Translations under genes and position numbers: made by a program
Notes under the pieces: generated by a model
The model's input: the letters and a program-made list of their open reading frames with translations, nothing else
Told to the model about the DNA's origin: nothing
The model's database searches: none
Part shown: positions 1 to 9,132 of the stretch, one piece after another
Position numbering within the stretch: the first letter of the stretch is position 1
Layout of the letters: each line of letters starts with the position of its first letter
Source: an uncultured Pelagibacteraceae bacterium
GTDB taxonomy: Bacteria > Pseudomonadota > Alphaproteobacteria > Pelagibacterales > Pelagibacteraceae
DNA: 64,000 nucleotides
Direction: 5' to 3'
NCBI GenBank assembly: GCA_902590465.1
Contig: CACIWX010000003.1
Location: 16,580-80,579 of the forward strand

Positions 1-1
1 T

Positions 2-880
2 GTTGACTTACATGCTATTACTGTTTTTCAAGATCCCAGTCACTTACATGATAACGTTTTAGAAACTACAGCGAGTTTTTTAGCAACCGGTTTAGATTAT
101 AATAAAAGCATAATTTTTAATCAATCTTCAGTTGCCGGTCATGCAGAACTTGCCTGGATCTTAAACTGTGTTTCAAGAATTGGTTGGTTAAATAGAATGA
201 CTCAATTCAAGGATAAAGCTGGAACAGATAAAGAAAAAGCTAGTGTTGGTCTCTATATTTATCCCAATCTTATGGCTGCAGATATTTTACTTTACAAAGC
301 TACTCATGTTCCAGTCGGCGCAGATCAAAAACAGCATTTAGAATTATCACGTGATATAGCTCAAAAATTTAATAAGGATTTTAATTGTAAAGATTTTTTT
401 CCTCTCCCAGAACCATTAATATCTAAAAATATTTCTAGAATTATGAGCTTAAGAGACGGAACTAAAAAAATGAGTAAATCTGAAGAATCTGATTATGCGA
501 GAATAAATTTAAAAGACACTGCAGACGAAATAAATAAAAAAATAAAAAAAGCTAAGTCTGACTCAGAATCAATTCCTGGAGAGATAAAATCATTAGAGAA
601 CAAACCAGAAGCTTTAAATCTTTTAACTATGTATTCTGAATTAACTAAAAGCAATTTAGAAAAAACTATTTCAGAAATGGCTGGAAAAGAGTATTCTCTT
701 TTAAAAACAAAATTAGCAGAAGTTATAATTAATGAAATAACGCCAGTAGGTAAAGAGATTCAAAAATTGCTTAAAGACAAGTCTCATTTAAAAAATATTC
801 TAAAAAAAGGCACTGAAAAAGCTAACATTATTGCTGAGGAAAACCTGAAAAATATACGTGAAAAAGTAGGCTTGATATAA
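2..880 (+). CDS. trpS: Tryptophanyl-tRNA synthetase, 5' end outside window
   Basis: Class I aminoacyl-tRNA synthetase that charges tRNA-Trp. The reading frame is open to the left edge, so the ATG at 197 in the ORF track is internal; residues upstream of it (DPSHLHDN, SSVAGHAELAW) match the TrpS catalytic domain. The GADQKQHLELSRDIA region that lies near the active site and the KMSKS loop (TKKMSKSEES) are both present. The N-terminal HIGH-type motif lies outside the window. The gene ends 12 bases before nfu on the same strand. Identification is firm; only the start is missing. Confidence 0.96.
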   Translation, partial: VDLHAITVFQDPSHLHDNVLETTASFLATGLDYNKSIIFNQSSVAGHAELAWILNCVSRIGWLNRMTQFKDKAGTDKEKASVGLYIYPNLMAADILLYKATHVPVGADQKQHLELSRDIAQKFNKDFNCKDFFPLPEPLISKNISRIMSLRDGTKKMSKSEESDYARINLKDTADEINKKIKKAKSDSESIPGEIKSLENKPEALNLLTMYSELTKSNLEKTISEMAGKEYSLLKTKLAEVIINEITPVGKEIQKLLKDKSHLKNILKKGTEKANIIAEENLKNIREKVGLI

Positions 881-892
881 TATAAAGCCTTA

Positions 893-1444
893 ATGATACA
901 AATAGAAACTACACCAAACCCGGACTCCATTAAGTTTTTGTCAGATAAGACATTATCTTCAATAGGAAGCGAGGAATTTAAAAAAGAGAAAAAGAATGAA
1001 ATTAGCATTCCGTTCGTAAAAGAATTGCTAAATTTTAAAGGCGTGGAATTGATATTATTATCAAAAAATTTTCTTTCAGTAAAAAAAACTAAAGAAGTTT
1101 CATGGAACGAACTTAAACCAATGATAATTTCTCATTTGAATGATTATTTCGAGAAAAATGATGAGCCAATACTCAAAGAAAGTAAAAAAAATAAGGAAAA
1201 TAGCGAAATTGACAATGAAACTGTTAATAAAATTATCGAAGTTTTAGATACCAAAATTAGACCAGCTGTGGCAAGAGATGGTGGAGATATTAAGTTTAAA
1301 TCCTTTGAAAATGGAGTTGTTAAAGTGCAATTACAAGGAAGTTGCTCAGGTTGCCCAAGTTCCTTAATGACACTGAAACAAGGGGTTCAAAATCTTCTAA
1401 AACATTATGTTAAAGAAGTTAATTCAGTAGAGGCCGTACAATGA
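893..1444 (+). CDS. nfu: Nfu-type iron-sulfur cluster scaffold/carrier protein
   Basis: 183 residues. The N-terminal Nfu_N domain begins with the characteristic IETTPNPDSIKF and the C-terminal NifU-like domain carries the cluster-binding CxxC as GSCSGCPSS (Cys about 151 and 154). Family role: carries a [4Fe-4S] cluster to target apoproteins in the cytoplasm. The Nfu_N plus NifU layout and length are typical of alphaproteobacterial Nfu. Its stop overlaps the start of the next gene (ATGA at 1441), suggesting translational coupling. No Shine-Dalgarno sequence is visible. It probably serves Fe-S enzymes such as MiaB nearby, which is inference from location only. Confidence 0.93.
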   Translation: MIQIETTPNPDSIKFLSDKTLSSIGSEEFKKEKKNEISIPFVKELLNFKGVELILLSKNFLSVKKTKEVSWNELKPMIISHLNDYFEKNDEPILKESKKNKENSEIDNETVNKIIEVLDTKIRPAVARDGGDIKFKSFENGVVKVQLQGSCSGCPSSLMTLKQGVQNLLKHYVKEVNSVEAVQ

Positions 1445-2955
1445 AAAAAAAATTAAGTTATAGAGATAAGCTAATAGAATTAGCATATATTTATGATGTT
1501 AAAGAAATTAAAGATTATGAAAAAAGTAGAAAAAATTTAACTTCAGGTCAATTAGAGCTTATTTTAAAAAAAAATAAAATCACAATTCCAAAAGATTTCA
1601 AATCTAATTTTTTAAGGGATAATTTCATAAAACCTGTTGGAAAAATTAAAACTAGTTTAGTAGAATTTAAAGAAAATAAAATAAAAGATAAAAATAGAGC
1701 GTTAAGAAAAATTGAAAACTTCAAACTTGACACAAATAGAAAAATTAGTCGGGCGTTTAAAGATTTATGGACACAACTTGGTAAAATTGGCTTAAACTTT
1801 TTAAATATAATACCAAAGCTAGGAACAGTAATATTCGAATTTTTTGCTAATTTATTTACTGATTTATTCCACGGAATATATAAACAGCAAATAGAGCCGC
1901 AAAAAGCCAAACGAGTAATGATTGCCATTGCTTCCGTAGCAGTTGTAGCAACGATTTCTTTTAGCGGAATTAATTATTTTTCTGATGGGGAAACAGTTAA
2001 AAAACCTGAGATTAAAAAAGAAATTAAAAAAGAAGTAAAAAAACCTGAAATAAAAAAAGAGGTAAAAAAACCTGAAATTAAAAAACCAAAAGTTAAAAAA
2101 GAAACAAATAAATCTAAAGAAAAAAAGCCTAAGCTTGAAGTAAAAAGAAAAAGTGTAGACGAAGTAATTTTGCCTAATTTAAATTTAAAAACGGAGACAG
2201 TTTTAAATCTCTTCAAAGATGTAGAATATGATTTAGGTAAAGTGCGATCACAAAAATTAGTAAAACCTATTTATTTTACTCAGTTTCCAAGAGATCTTGA
2301 TGCTCTTCAAAGTACCAAACTAAAAAAAGAGACTTTTATTAAAATAGTCTTACCTCTGATTGTTGCTGAAAATGAGAGAATATTAGCTGATAGAGAAAAA
2401 TTATTAACATTATCAGACAAAAAATTTACTACAGATTTAGAAAAGCAATGGATAAGACAAAAACTTTTAGAGTACAAAGTCAAAAAAGGTGACTTGAAAG
2501 AACTAGTAGTTCGAATGGACATAATTCCAACATCTATTGCATTAGCTCAAGCAGCAAAAGAAAGTGGATGGGGAACTTCCAGGTTTGCTTTAGAGGGAAA
2601 TGCTATTTTCGGACAATGGACATGGAGTGGACAAGGAATAGCTCCTTTAGATAGAGAAAGTAATAAAAATCATAAAATTTTAAAATTTCCAATTTTAAGA
2701 GCTTCGGTAAAAGCATATCAGAACAATCTTAATACTCATAAAAGTTATAATAAATTTAGACAAAAAAGATTAGCTCTTAGGGATAAAAAAAAAAGAATTA
2801 AAGGTTTAGAATTAACTGAAACTTTAAATAACTATGCACAAACAGGAACTGAATATACAAAAATATTAAATCAGATTATTAAACAAAATAGATTAATGGA
2901 TTTTGAGTCAGTAAGATTAGTTAATTCAGTTAAAAAAATTGAATTATCTTCATAG
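1441..2955 (+). CDS. Membrane-anchored Bax-like glucosaminidase-domain protein
   Basis: 504 residues. A long basic N-terminal region (1-155) is followed by one membrane segment (about 158-180), a lysine/proline-rich repeat linker (about 187-236), and a C-terminal domain of the Bax/FlgJ glucosaminidase family. The family signature is visible as ALAQAAKESGWGTSRFA, with the likely catalytic Glu at about 374, and FGQWTW downstream. The domain probably cleaves peptidoglycan glycan strands in the periplasm. E. coli Bax is much shorter and lacks this large N-terminal region, which would be cytoplasmic by the positive-inside rule. It overlaps nfu by 4 bases and runs to within one base of a convergent deacetylase gene. 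Substrate and in vivo role are unknown. Confidence 0.8.
   Translation: MKKKLSYRDKLIELAYIYDVKEIKDYEKSRKNLTSGQLELILKKNKITIPKDFKSNFLRDNFIKPVGKIKTSLVEFKENKIKDKNRALRKIENFKLDTNRKISRAFKDLWTQLGKIGLNFLNIIPKLGTVIFEFFANLFTDLFHGIYKQQIEPQKAKRVMIAIASVAVVATISFSGINYFSDGETVKKPEIKKEIKKEVKKPEIKKEVKKPEIKKPKVKKETNKSKEKKPKLEVKRKSVDEVILPNLNLKTETVLNLFKDVEYDLGKVRSQKLVKPIYFTQFPRDLDALQSTKLKKETFIKIVLPLIVAENERILADREKLLTLSDKKFTTDLEKQWIRQKLLEYKVKKGDLKELVVRMDIIPTSIALAQAAKESGWGTSRFALEGNAIFGQWTWSGQGIAPLDRESNKNHKILKFPILRASVKAYQNNLNTHKSYNKFRQKRLALRDKKKRIKGLELTETLNNYAQTGTEYTKILNQIIKQNRLMDFESVRLVNSVKKIELSS
1996..2106 (+). repeat. Imperfect in-frame repeat encoding a Lys/Pro-rich linker
   Basis: Within the Bax-like gene the DNA repeats units of the kind aaacctgaaattaaaaaa, encoding iterations of KKPEIKKEV. 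The units differ at synonymous and non-synonymous positions, so this is an ageing coding repeat. It sits directly after the membrane segment and forms a positively charged periplasmic tether that could bind anionic cell wall or envelope polymers. Confidence 0.75.
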
Positions 2956-2956
2956 G

Positions 2957-4018
2957 CTATTTTTCACTTATTACAAATTGAATTCCAAGCCATCTCCATA
3001 AACCACTAGGGTCTCTCAAAGAACAATTAATTCTTCCTCTTTCACCAATAAACTTTTCGTTTATATTAATTAAAATAGTGTTTGAATTTTCAAATTTAAT
3101 ATCAGATTGTCTCCATTTATCACCTTCGTTTGAGTAACAATTCAAGGACTTAAGATTTTTTATGTTATTGTAAAACTCGATTTTTACGTTGGGCGGATTA
3201 TCAGCCTGCAAAAGATATTTTTCTTCAGGATAAATCTTTTTAAACTTCAAAGGCAAAGTTTTAGTTATAGATTTGAATCTTTTAGTTTCCCCATATTTCT
3301 CATTGATAGGATATCTAGGCAATTCATAAAAATCTTTAGTTTCATCCATAACTCCAGAATGTTGTCCAAAAGCATATTTAAAACCAAAATTCTTAATTAT
3401 ATTTTTAAAACTATTACTGTATTCACCAAAAGGATAAGAAAAAAATTCAGAATTTTTACCAAGATTTTTATTAAAAATAGAAATAGATTTAGAAATATCT
3501 TCTATAATTAGTTCATCACTTTCATCGACTAGATATTCATGAGTATGACTATGGTTCCCAATTTCTACAAAATCTTCTTTGCTTATTTCTTTAATCTGAT
3601 CCCAAGACATGTAATTAAATGCCCCAACTTCACGAGTGCTTACAAATAAAATAAAAGGTATTTTTCTTTTCTTTAGTATTGGCCAAGCATTCTGATAAAA
3701 TGATAAAAATCCATCATCGATAGTTAATAGGATTTTTCTTTGTAATTTATTATTTACTAATTCGTTTTTAAAATTTTTTGGGTTAATAAATTTAATATTA
3801 TTTTTTTCAATGATATTTAAATGTTCCTTGAATTTATCTATCTTAACATTTGTAGATGGATACTTATTTTCTTCAAAGCGATGATACATTAATGAAATAA
3901 TACCATAATCATCAATTTCTTGATCGGCTAAACACGAATTGAAATTGTTTTGAAATAGTAAAATAGTTATAACAAGACTAATGATTAAAGATTTTTTAAT
4001 ATTAAATTGCATAGGCAA
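2957..4018 (-). CDS. Exported polysaccharide deacetylase (NodB-fold)
   Basis: 353 residues with an N-terminal signal sequence (KKSLIISLVITILLF, likely cut near CLADQ). NodB-fold motifs are visible: LLTIDDGF, the equivalent of the TFDDG motif with the metal-binding Asp, and GNHSHTHEYL for the HxxxH metal motif. Family function is metal-dependent removal of acetyl groups from amino sugars in polysaccharide or peptidoglycan. The C-terminal ~90 residues form an extra beta-rich region not assigned. Translation may begin at the first Met or at Met3 (end 4012); either way the 5' end overlaps the divergent tsaB start by 32-38 bases. Its 3' end is convergent with the Bax-like wall hydrolase, a plausible functional pairing. 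Confidence 0.86.
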   Translation of the reverse strand: MPMQFNIKKSLIISLVITILLFQNNFNSCLADQEIDDYGIISLMYHRFEENKYPSTNVKIDKFKEHLNIIEKNNIKFINPKNFKNELVNNKLQRKILLTIDDGFLSFYQNAWPILKKRKIPFILFVSTREVGAFNYMSWDQIKEISKEDFVEIGNHSHTHEYLVDESDELIIEDISKSISIFNKNLGKNSEFFSYPFGEYSNSFKNIIKNFGFKYAFGQHSGVMDETKDFYELPRYPINEKYGETKRFKSITKTLPLKFKKIYPEEKYLLQADNPPNVKIEFYNNIKNLKSLNCYSNEGDKWRQSDIKFENSNTILININEKFIGERGRINCSLRDPSGLWRWLGIQFVISEK

Positions 4019-4364
4019 AAACGATAAAATAGGTTTAAAAATTAATACTAAATTTTATACTCATAATTTTGATCATCAATTAAAAAGTAACGATATATTA
4101 GTTTCAAACATATTAAATCTAATAAAAAAACACAAAATAAATATTAATAATAATTTCTCTATTCTTGTAAATATAGGGCCGGGAAGCTTTTCTTCGTTGA
4201 GAGCATCCATTGCTATCGCTAAAGGAATAAAAATATCAAAAAAAATTAATTTGTTTGGATATAAAAATTCTGATTTAGGGCAATTTAACCTTGCAAATAT
4301 TGAATTTTTAATTGATAAAAAATTAATACAAAAAAATTTGATTAAACCTATATATTTGAGTTAA
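3981..4364 (+). CDS. tsaB: Short TsaB-like protein (t6A biosynthesis), C-terminal lobe absent
   Basis: 127 residues. The core motif NIGPGSFSSLRASIAIAKGI matches the TsaB/YeaZ hallmark GPGSFTGLR. Bacterial TsaB proteins usually have about 200-230 residues with two ASKHA lobes; here only the first lobe is present. TsaB scaffolds TsaD and TsaE in making N6-threonylcarbamoyladenosine at tRNA position 37. tsaE is present further along (46.5 kb); tsaD is not in the window. The start overlaps the divergent deacetylase gene, with no Shine-Dalgarno sequence. Nine bases separate it from fur. Possibilities are a minimal functional dimerisation module or a decaying gene. Confidence 0.72.
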   Translation: MIKDFLILNCIGKNDKIGLKINTKFYTHNFDHQLKSNDILVSNILNLIKKHKININNNFSILVNIGPGSFSSLRASIAIAKGIKISKKINLFGYKNSDLGQFNLANIEFLIDKKLIQKNLIKPIYLS

Positions 4365-4373
4365 GTTAATTTT

Positions 4374-4781
4374 ATGAGTTCAATCGAGGAGAAATGTAAA
4401 AATAAAGGTGTAAGACTGACTGACCAAAGAAAAGTTATTGCAAAGATTATGTCAGAGTCCAAAGATCACCCGGATGTAGATGAATTGCACAAAAGAGTAA
4501 GTTACGTGGATAAAAAGATTAGTATAGCGACTGTATATCGTACTGTGAAACTTTTTGAGGAAGCTGGTATTTTAGAGAAGCATGATTTTAAAGGCGGAAA
4601 AGCAAGATATGAACAGTCACCAGATGAACACCATGACCATTTAATTGATATAAATAGCGGTGAAATAATTGAATTTGTAGATAAAGACATTGAGAAACTT
4701 CAAAATGAAGTTGCAAAAAAATTAGGATATAAATTAGTTGATCATAAATTAGAACTTTATGGTTCAAAAATAAAAAAATAA
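4374..4781 (+). CDS. fur: Fur-family metalloregulator (Fur/Mur type)
   Basis: 135 residues with the Fur winged helix (GVRLTDQRKVIAKIM, then ISIATVYRTVKLFEEAG) and the metal-binding EHHDHLI motif in the dimerisation domain. In alphaproteobacteria this orthologue may respond to iron or manganese (Mur), with Irr taking over much of iron control. No CxxC structural zinc motif is seen, as in other alphaproteobacterial members. It lies between tsaB and miaB, an arrangement common in the class. A second, Irr-type member is at 19.4 kb, so the two regulators split the metal regulon here. Confidence 0.9.
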   Translation: MSSIEEKCKNKGVRLTDQRKVIAKIMSESKDHPDVDELHKRVSYVDKKISIATVYRTVKLFEEAGILEKHDFKGGKARYEQSPDEHHDHLIDINSGEIIEFVDKDIEKLQNEVAKKLGYKLVDHKLELYGSKIKK

Positions 4782-4782
4782 T

Positions 4783-6117
4783 TTGCATAAAAAAATTTTC
4801 ATTAAAACTCTTGGTTGTCAGATGAATGAATACGATAGTAATCGTATTAAAGATTTAATAAAAAAAATAAATTATACTCCAACAGAGAGTCTAGATGAGG
4901 CTAACTGTTATATTCTTAACACTTGTCATATTAGAGAAAAAGCTACAGAAAAAGTTTATCATGACATTGGTAGATTAAAAAAAAAATTCAGAAATAAAAT
5001 AAAACCGATTGTAATAGTAGCAGGTTGCGTAGCTCAAGCAGAAGGAGATATTTTATTAAAAAAAGAAAAATATATTGATGCTGTCATTGGTCCACAATCA
5101 TATCATCAAATTAATGATTTAATATTGTCAGCGGAAAAGAATTCAAAACATTTAAATTTTACTGAATTTGATGTTGTAGAAAAATTTGATAGTTTAAATT
5201 TTTTTAAAAATTCAAATAATAAAATTTCGTCATTTCTAACTATTCAAGAAGGTTGCGATAAGTTTTGTAAATTTTGTGTTGTGCCATACACACGCGGTGC
5301 TGAATTTTCTCGTTCTATTAAAGAACTAATTGTAGAAGCAAATCAATTAGTAGAAAATGGAGCAAAAGAAATCACACTTCTAGGACAAAATGTTAATGCT
5401 TATAATTTTAAAAAAAAAAGAATTTCAGATTTAATATATGAAATTTCTAAAATAAAAAAACTACTAAGAATTAGATATACAACTTCTCATCCACTTGATT
5501 TCACAGAAGATTTAGTTGAAGCTCATAAAAATTTTACTAAACTTATGCCTTTAATTCATCTTCCTGTACAAAGCGGATCAAATAAAATTTTAAATGCAAT
5601 GAATAGAAAGCATACTATTGAAGAATATTTAGAAACTATTAAAAAACTTATTAAAGCTAAGCCTAATATAAAATTTTCTAGTGATTTTATAATTGGATAT
5701 CCAGGTGAAACCCAAGATGATTTTGAACAAACTTTGAAACTTATTAAAAAAATTGAATTTATCAATTCATATTCTTATATTTATAGTGCAAGACCAGGAA
5801 CACCTGCATCTTTTTTGCAGGCTATAAAACTTGATGAAGCAAAAAAACGATTAAAACTATTTCAGAATAATGCTGATAAAATAAAATTGAAATATAAAAA
5901 AACTCTTATAAACAAAATATCCAAAGTACTTATTGAGAATAAAGTTAAAAATGAAAACAAATACTTTGGAAGAGATGAATATTTTAATTCAGTAATTGTA
6001 AAAAGTGATAATAATATAGTAGGTCAAATTAAAGATGTTCAAATTTTACAAATTAATACAAATACTATGTTTGGAGAAATTAGCTCAAACATTAATCAAA
6101 AAGATTATGCAGCTTAA
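4783..6117 (+). CDS. miaB: tRNA-2-methylthio-N6-dimethylallyladenosine synthase
   Basis: 444 residues. Radical-SAM methylthiotransferase that adds a methylthio group to isopentenyl-A37 of tRNA. The N-terminal UPF0004 domain has its three cluster cysteines (TLGCQMNEYD, NTCHIREKA, VAGCVAQ), and the radical-SAM motif CxxxCxxC is GCDKFCKFC. The REKA after NTC fits MiaB, and a C-terminal TRAM region follows. Translation seems to begin at TTG 4783, one base after fur; no closer ATG preserves the conserved KIFIKTLGCQMN start. Part of the fur-miaB-phoH-ybeY-lnt run. Confidence 0.95.
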   Translation: MHKKIFIKTLGCQMNEYDSNRIKDLIKKINYTPTESLDEANCYILNTCHIREKATEKVYHDIGRLKKKFRNKIKPIVIVAGCVAQAEGDILLKKEKYIDAVIGPQSYHQINDLILSAEKNSKHLNFTEFDVVEKFDSLNFFKNSNNKISSFLTIQEGCDKFCKFCVVPYTRGAEFSRSIKELIVEANQLVENGAKEITLLGQNVNAYNFKKKRISDLIYEISKIKKLLRIRYTTSHPLDFTEDLVEAHKNFTKLMPLIHLPVQSGSNKILNAMNRKHTIEEYLETIKKLIKAKPNIKFSSDFIIGYPGETQDDFEQTLKLIKKIEFINSYSYIYSARPGTPASFLQAIKLDEAKKRLKLFQNNADKIKLKYKKTLINKISKVLIENKVKNENKYFGRDEYFNSVIVKSDNNIVGQIKDVQILQINTNTMFGEISSNINQKDYAA

Positions 6118-6121
6118 ATAA

Positions 6122-7126
6122 ATGTCAGAAATAAGCAAATTAGAACAGAATATTTTAATTAAAAGAATAGATAGTGAGACTATAAATATTTCAATAAATG
6201 ATAATGAAATGTTAATGGCTATCGTTGGCCAGTTTGATCAGAATTTAAAAAATTTATCAAATCTAACAAAAATTAATGTTTTTTTTAGAGGCAATTCAAT
6301 TACCTGTAAGGGAGAAAAAGAAAAACTGTCTTTATTTTGCGATGCTATTAAATTTTTAATGAACAAGTATTTTTTAACGAATATAATTGAAAAAGAAGAT
6401 ATAATTTTATCTGTGAAAAAAAATTTAGAAATTGAAAAATCTAATATTAAAAGCTTTAAACAGTTAATAAAAACTCCAAAAAAATCAGTTATAGCTAGGT
6501 CTGAAAAGCAATCAGATTACATTAAAGCTTTAAAAGAAAACGATATTGTAATGTCCCTAGGGCCTGCAGGAACTGGTAAAAGCTTCCTAGCTGTCTCAGT
6601 TGCTGTAACTTTATTGATGGAAAAGAAAATTGATAGGGTAATTTTATCAAGGCCAGCAGTTGAGGCTGGAGAAAAATTAGGTTTTTTACCTGGAGATATG
6701 AAAGAAAAAGTTGACCCTTACTTGAGACCACTTTACGACGCATTGTATGAACTTTTTGGCGCAGATAAAATAGATAAAAAAATTGAAACAGGAGAAATCG
6801 AAATTGCACCACTAGCTTTCATGAGAGGTAGAACGCTAAAAAATAGTTTTGCCATTTTAGATGAAGCACAAAACGCAACCGAAACCCAAATTAAAATGTT
6901 TTTAACAAGAATAGGAGAAAATTCCAAATTAGTTGTTAATGGAGATCCTAGTCAAGTAGATTTAATTAACAAAAAAGATTCAGGACTTATTAAATCAAAA
7001 AATATCTTAAAAGAATTAAAGGAAATCAAAATAATAGAATTTGACCACAATGATGTTGTAAGACATCCGTTAGTCTCAAAAATCATTAAAGCTTATCAGA
7101 ACAAAAGCATTGATGATAAAAATTAA
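6122..7126 (+). CDS. phoH: PhoH-like ATPase
   Basis: 334 residues. An N-terminal KH-like region is followed by a P-loop ATPase with Walker A GPAGTGKS (about 148-155) and the family block SRPAVEAGEKLGFLPGDM, then Walker B AILDEAQNA. PhoH/PhoL proteins are RNA-associated ATPases encoded next to ybeY in most proteobacteria, and a role in RNA metabolism or ribosome maturation is inferred from this. The 3' end overlaps ybeY by 14 bases. Confidence 0.93.
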   Translation: MSEISKLEQNILIKRIDSETINISINDNEMLMAIVGQFDQNLKNLSNLTKINVFFRGNSITCKGEKEKLSLFCDAIKFLMNKYFLTNIIEKEDIILSVKKNLEIEKSNIKSFKQLIKTPKKSVIARSEKQSDYIKALKENDIVMSLGPAGTGKSFLAVSVAVTLLMEKKIDRVILSRPAVEAGEKLGFLPGDMKEKVDPYLRPLYDALYELFGADKIDKKIETGEIEIAPLAFMRGRTLKNSFAILDEAQNATETQIKMFLTRIGENSKLVVNGDPSQVDLINKKDSGLIKSKNILKELKEIKIIEFDHNDVVRHPLVSKIIKAYQNKSIDDKN

Positions 7127-7580
7127 TGTAATTACGAAAAATATTAACTGGCTTCATTATATAAAAGACCCAAGTAAGTATCTTGATCGTAATATTAAAA
7201 AGATAAATTTAAAAAATAAATTATATAAAAAAAAATTACTTTCTCTCTCTTTATTATTAGCTGGCAACAAGGAAATTACAAATCTCAATAAAAAATTTAG
7301 AAAAAAAAGAAAATCAACTGATGTTTTATCATTTCCATTTCAAACAAAAAATAATTTAAAAAAAAAGTTAATGACTGAAAAGGAAATTTATCTTGGAGAT
7401 ATAATTGTTAACCTAGATAAAATAAAAAATAAAACTCCTCAAAAGAAATTCAAAAATGAATTTAATTCTCTGTGGATACATGGTTTAGTACATCTATTAG
7501 GATACGATCACAAGACGAATAAAGATTTTGTAAAAATGACCAAAATTGAAAAAAATTATTTTAATATTGTTAATGATTGA
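7113..7580 (+). CDS. ybeY: Endoribonuclease YbeY (16S rRNA 3' maturation)
   Basis: 155 residues. Carries the zinc-binding HGxxHLxGYDH motif as IHGLVHLLGYDH. YbeY is a metal-dependent RNase involved in 16S rRNA 3' end processing and 70S ribosome quality control. The ORF track starts at TTG 7110; the adjacent ATG at 7113 is preferred. It overlaps phoH upstream and lnt downstream by 8 bases. Many proteobacteria have corC between ybeY and lnt; it is absent here. Confidence 0.93.
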   Translation: MIKINVITKNINWLHYIKDPSKYLDRNIKKINLKNKLYKKKLLSLSLLLAGNKEITNLNKKFRKKRKSTDVLSFPFQTKNNLKKKLMTEKEIYLGDIIVNLDKIKNKTPQKKFKNEFNSLWIHGLVHLLGYDHKTNKDFVKMTKIEKNYFNIVND

Positions 7581-9132
7581 AAAGTATTTAACAAATAGAT
7601 TCATAATTTTGTATTTTATACCTTTATTACTTGGTTCGTTTACAATTTTTACCTTTGAACCTTTTAATTTATTTCTACTTAATTTTATCATTTTTCCTTT
7701 ATTCTTTTATTTAGTTGCTTTCATTAATAAAAAATCTAAATCTATTTATAGAAAGAAACCCTTAAAAAAAAATTTATTTATATTTGGATTAACATTTGGT
7801 TTTGGATTTTATGTAAGCGGCATATCTTGGATTACTAATGCCCTAACATTTGACGAAAATTTTAAAGGCTTAATTCCGTTTGTAATGATTTTATTACCTC
7901 TATTTTTAAGTTTATTTACTGCTCTAGTAATAACTGTTGTTGGGCCGTATTTAAAATTTGACTTCCCTTCTCTAATTTTATTTTCTGCAAGTTTGGCTGT
8001 TTCAGATTATATACGCGCAATATTATTATCAGGTTTCCCATGGAACCTTTGGGCTTACAGCACTGTTAAAGCTAATGAGATGTTACAAATAATAAATACT
8101 ATAGGGTTATATTCTTACAATTTAATTGTAATAACTTTTTTTACTTTACCAATTATTTTTTTTTTTAATATAAGTACTGTTAAAAAAATTTTAAGCTTTA
8201 TTACAGTAATTTTTTTAATATTAAGTTTGTATGTTTATGGAAATTTAGAAATCAATAAAAATAAAGCTTTTTTGCAAGAGATAAATGATAAAGAATTTAT
8301 AAAGATTATTTCTCCAAACTTTGATTTAGAATATGGCCTTAGCAATTTTCAAATAGAGGAGAGATTTAAAAAATTAATTAGATATAGTGACCCTGATAAG
8401 GATAAAAAAACACTATTTATATGGCCTGAGGGAATTTTCAGTGGTTATAGTTATAATGATATTTTAGCTTTTAAAAATTTATTATTAAAAAATTTTTCAG
8501 AAAAACATCATATAGCATTTGGTATAAATATATTAGAAACCAAAAGTGGAAATTTCTATAATAGTATGATTATTGTAAATAATCGATTAGAAATAATTCA
8601 AAGATACAACAAAAGAAAACTTGTTCCATTTGGGGAATTTTTACCTTTAGAGAGTTTATTAAGTAAATTAGGCTTCAAAAAAATTACAGAAGGATACGGA
8701 TCTTTCTTAAAAGGTCGTGAAAACAATAATCTTAAGATTGATAAATTTAATATTCTACCTTTGATTTGTTATGAGGTTATATTTACAAATTTAATTCAAA
8801 ATTCTGAAAAAAATACTAATCTAATTATCAATATTTCTGAAGATGGATGGTTTGGCAATACAATAGGACCAGACCAGCATTTTTCTAAATCAATTTTTAG
8901 AGCAATAGAAAATAATACTTTTTTTCTAAGATCGGCGAATAAAGGTGTAAGTGCTATAATTGATAATAAGGGCGATATAATTAAACAATTAAATAGAAAT
9001 GAAGCTGGAAATATAGAATTAGAAGTACCATTAATAAAATCAAAAAAAAATAAAAATGATTTGATATTTTATCTACTTTTAATTACATATTGCGTATTCT
9101 TTTTAATTTACAAAAAAAAATATGGAAAATAA
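7573..9132 (+). CDS. lnt: Apolipoprotein N-acyltransferase
   Basis: 519 residues from ATG 7573; the ORF-track start at 7546 adds nine residues that lie wholly inside ybeY. Inner-membrane enzyme that N-acylates the lipoprotein N-terminal cysteine. Several N-terminal membrane segments precede a nitrilase-fold domain with the Glu (IWPEGIFSG), Lys ([15 protein letters not shown]) and Cys (PLICYEVIF) of the catalytic triad. A final C-terminal helix is present. Lipoproteins it could mature are encoded at 50.3 and 60.0 kb. The 3' end overlaps metK by 11 bases. Confidence 0.95.
   Translation: MIEKYLTNRFIILYFIPLLLGSFTIFTFEPFNLFLLNFIIFPLFFYLVAFINKKSKSIYRKKPLKKNLFIFGLTFGFGFYVSGISWITNALTFDENFKGLIPFVMILLPLFLSLFTALVITVVGPYLKFDFPSLILFSASLAVSDYIRAILLSGFPWNLWAYSTVKANEMLQIINTIGLYSYNLIVITFFTLPIIFFFNISTVKKILSFITVIFLILSLYVYGNLEINKNKAFLQEINDKEFIKIISPNFDLEYGLSNFQIEERFKKLIRYSDPDKDKKTLFIWPEGIFSGYSYNDILAFKNLLLKNFSEKHHIAFGINILETKSGNFYNSMIIVNNRLEIIQRYNKRKLVPFGEFLPLESLLSKLGFKKITEGYGSFLKGRENNNLKIDKFNILPLICYEVIFTNLIQNSEKNTNLIINISEDGWFGNTIGPDQHFSKSIFRAIENNTFFLRSANKGVSAIIDNKGDIIKQLNRNEAGNIELEVPLIKSKKNKNDLIFYLLLITYCVFFLIYKKKYGK

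Noticed and set aside
1996-2106. CRISPR-like or mobile repeat array
   Set aside because: The repeat is in frame within a gene, short, imperfect and without spacers; it encodes a Lys/Pro-rich linker.
9060-9122. Possible SAM riboswitch before metK
   Set aside because: metK starts inside lnt, so there is no untranslated leader.
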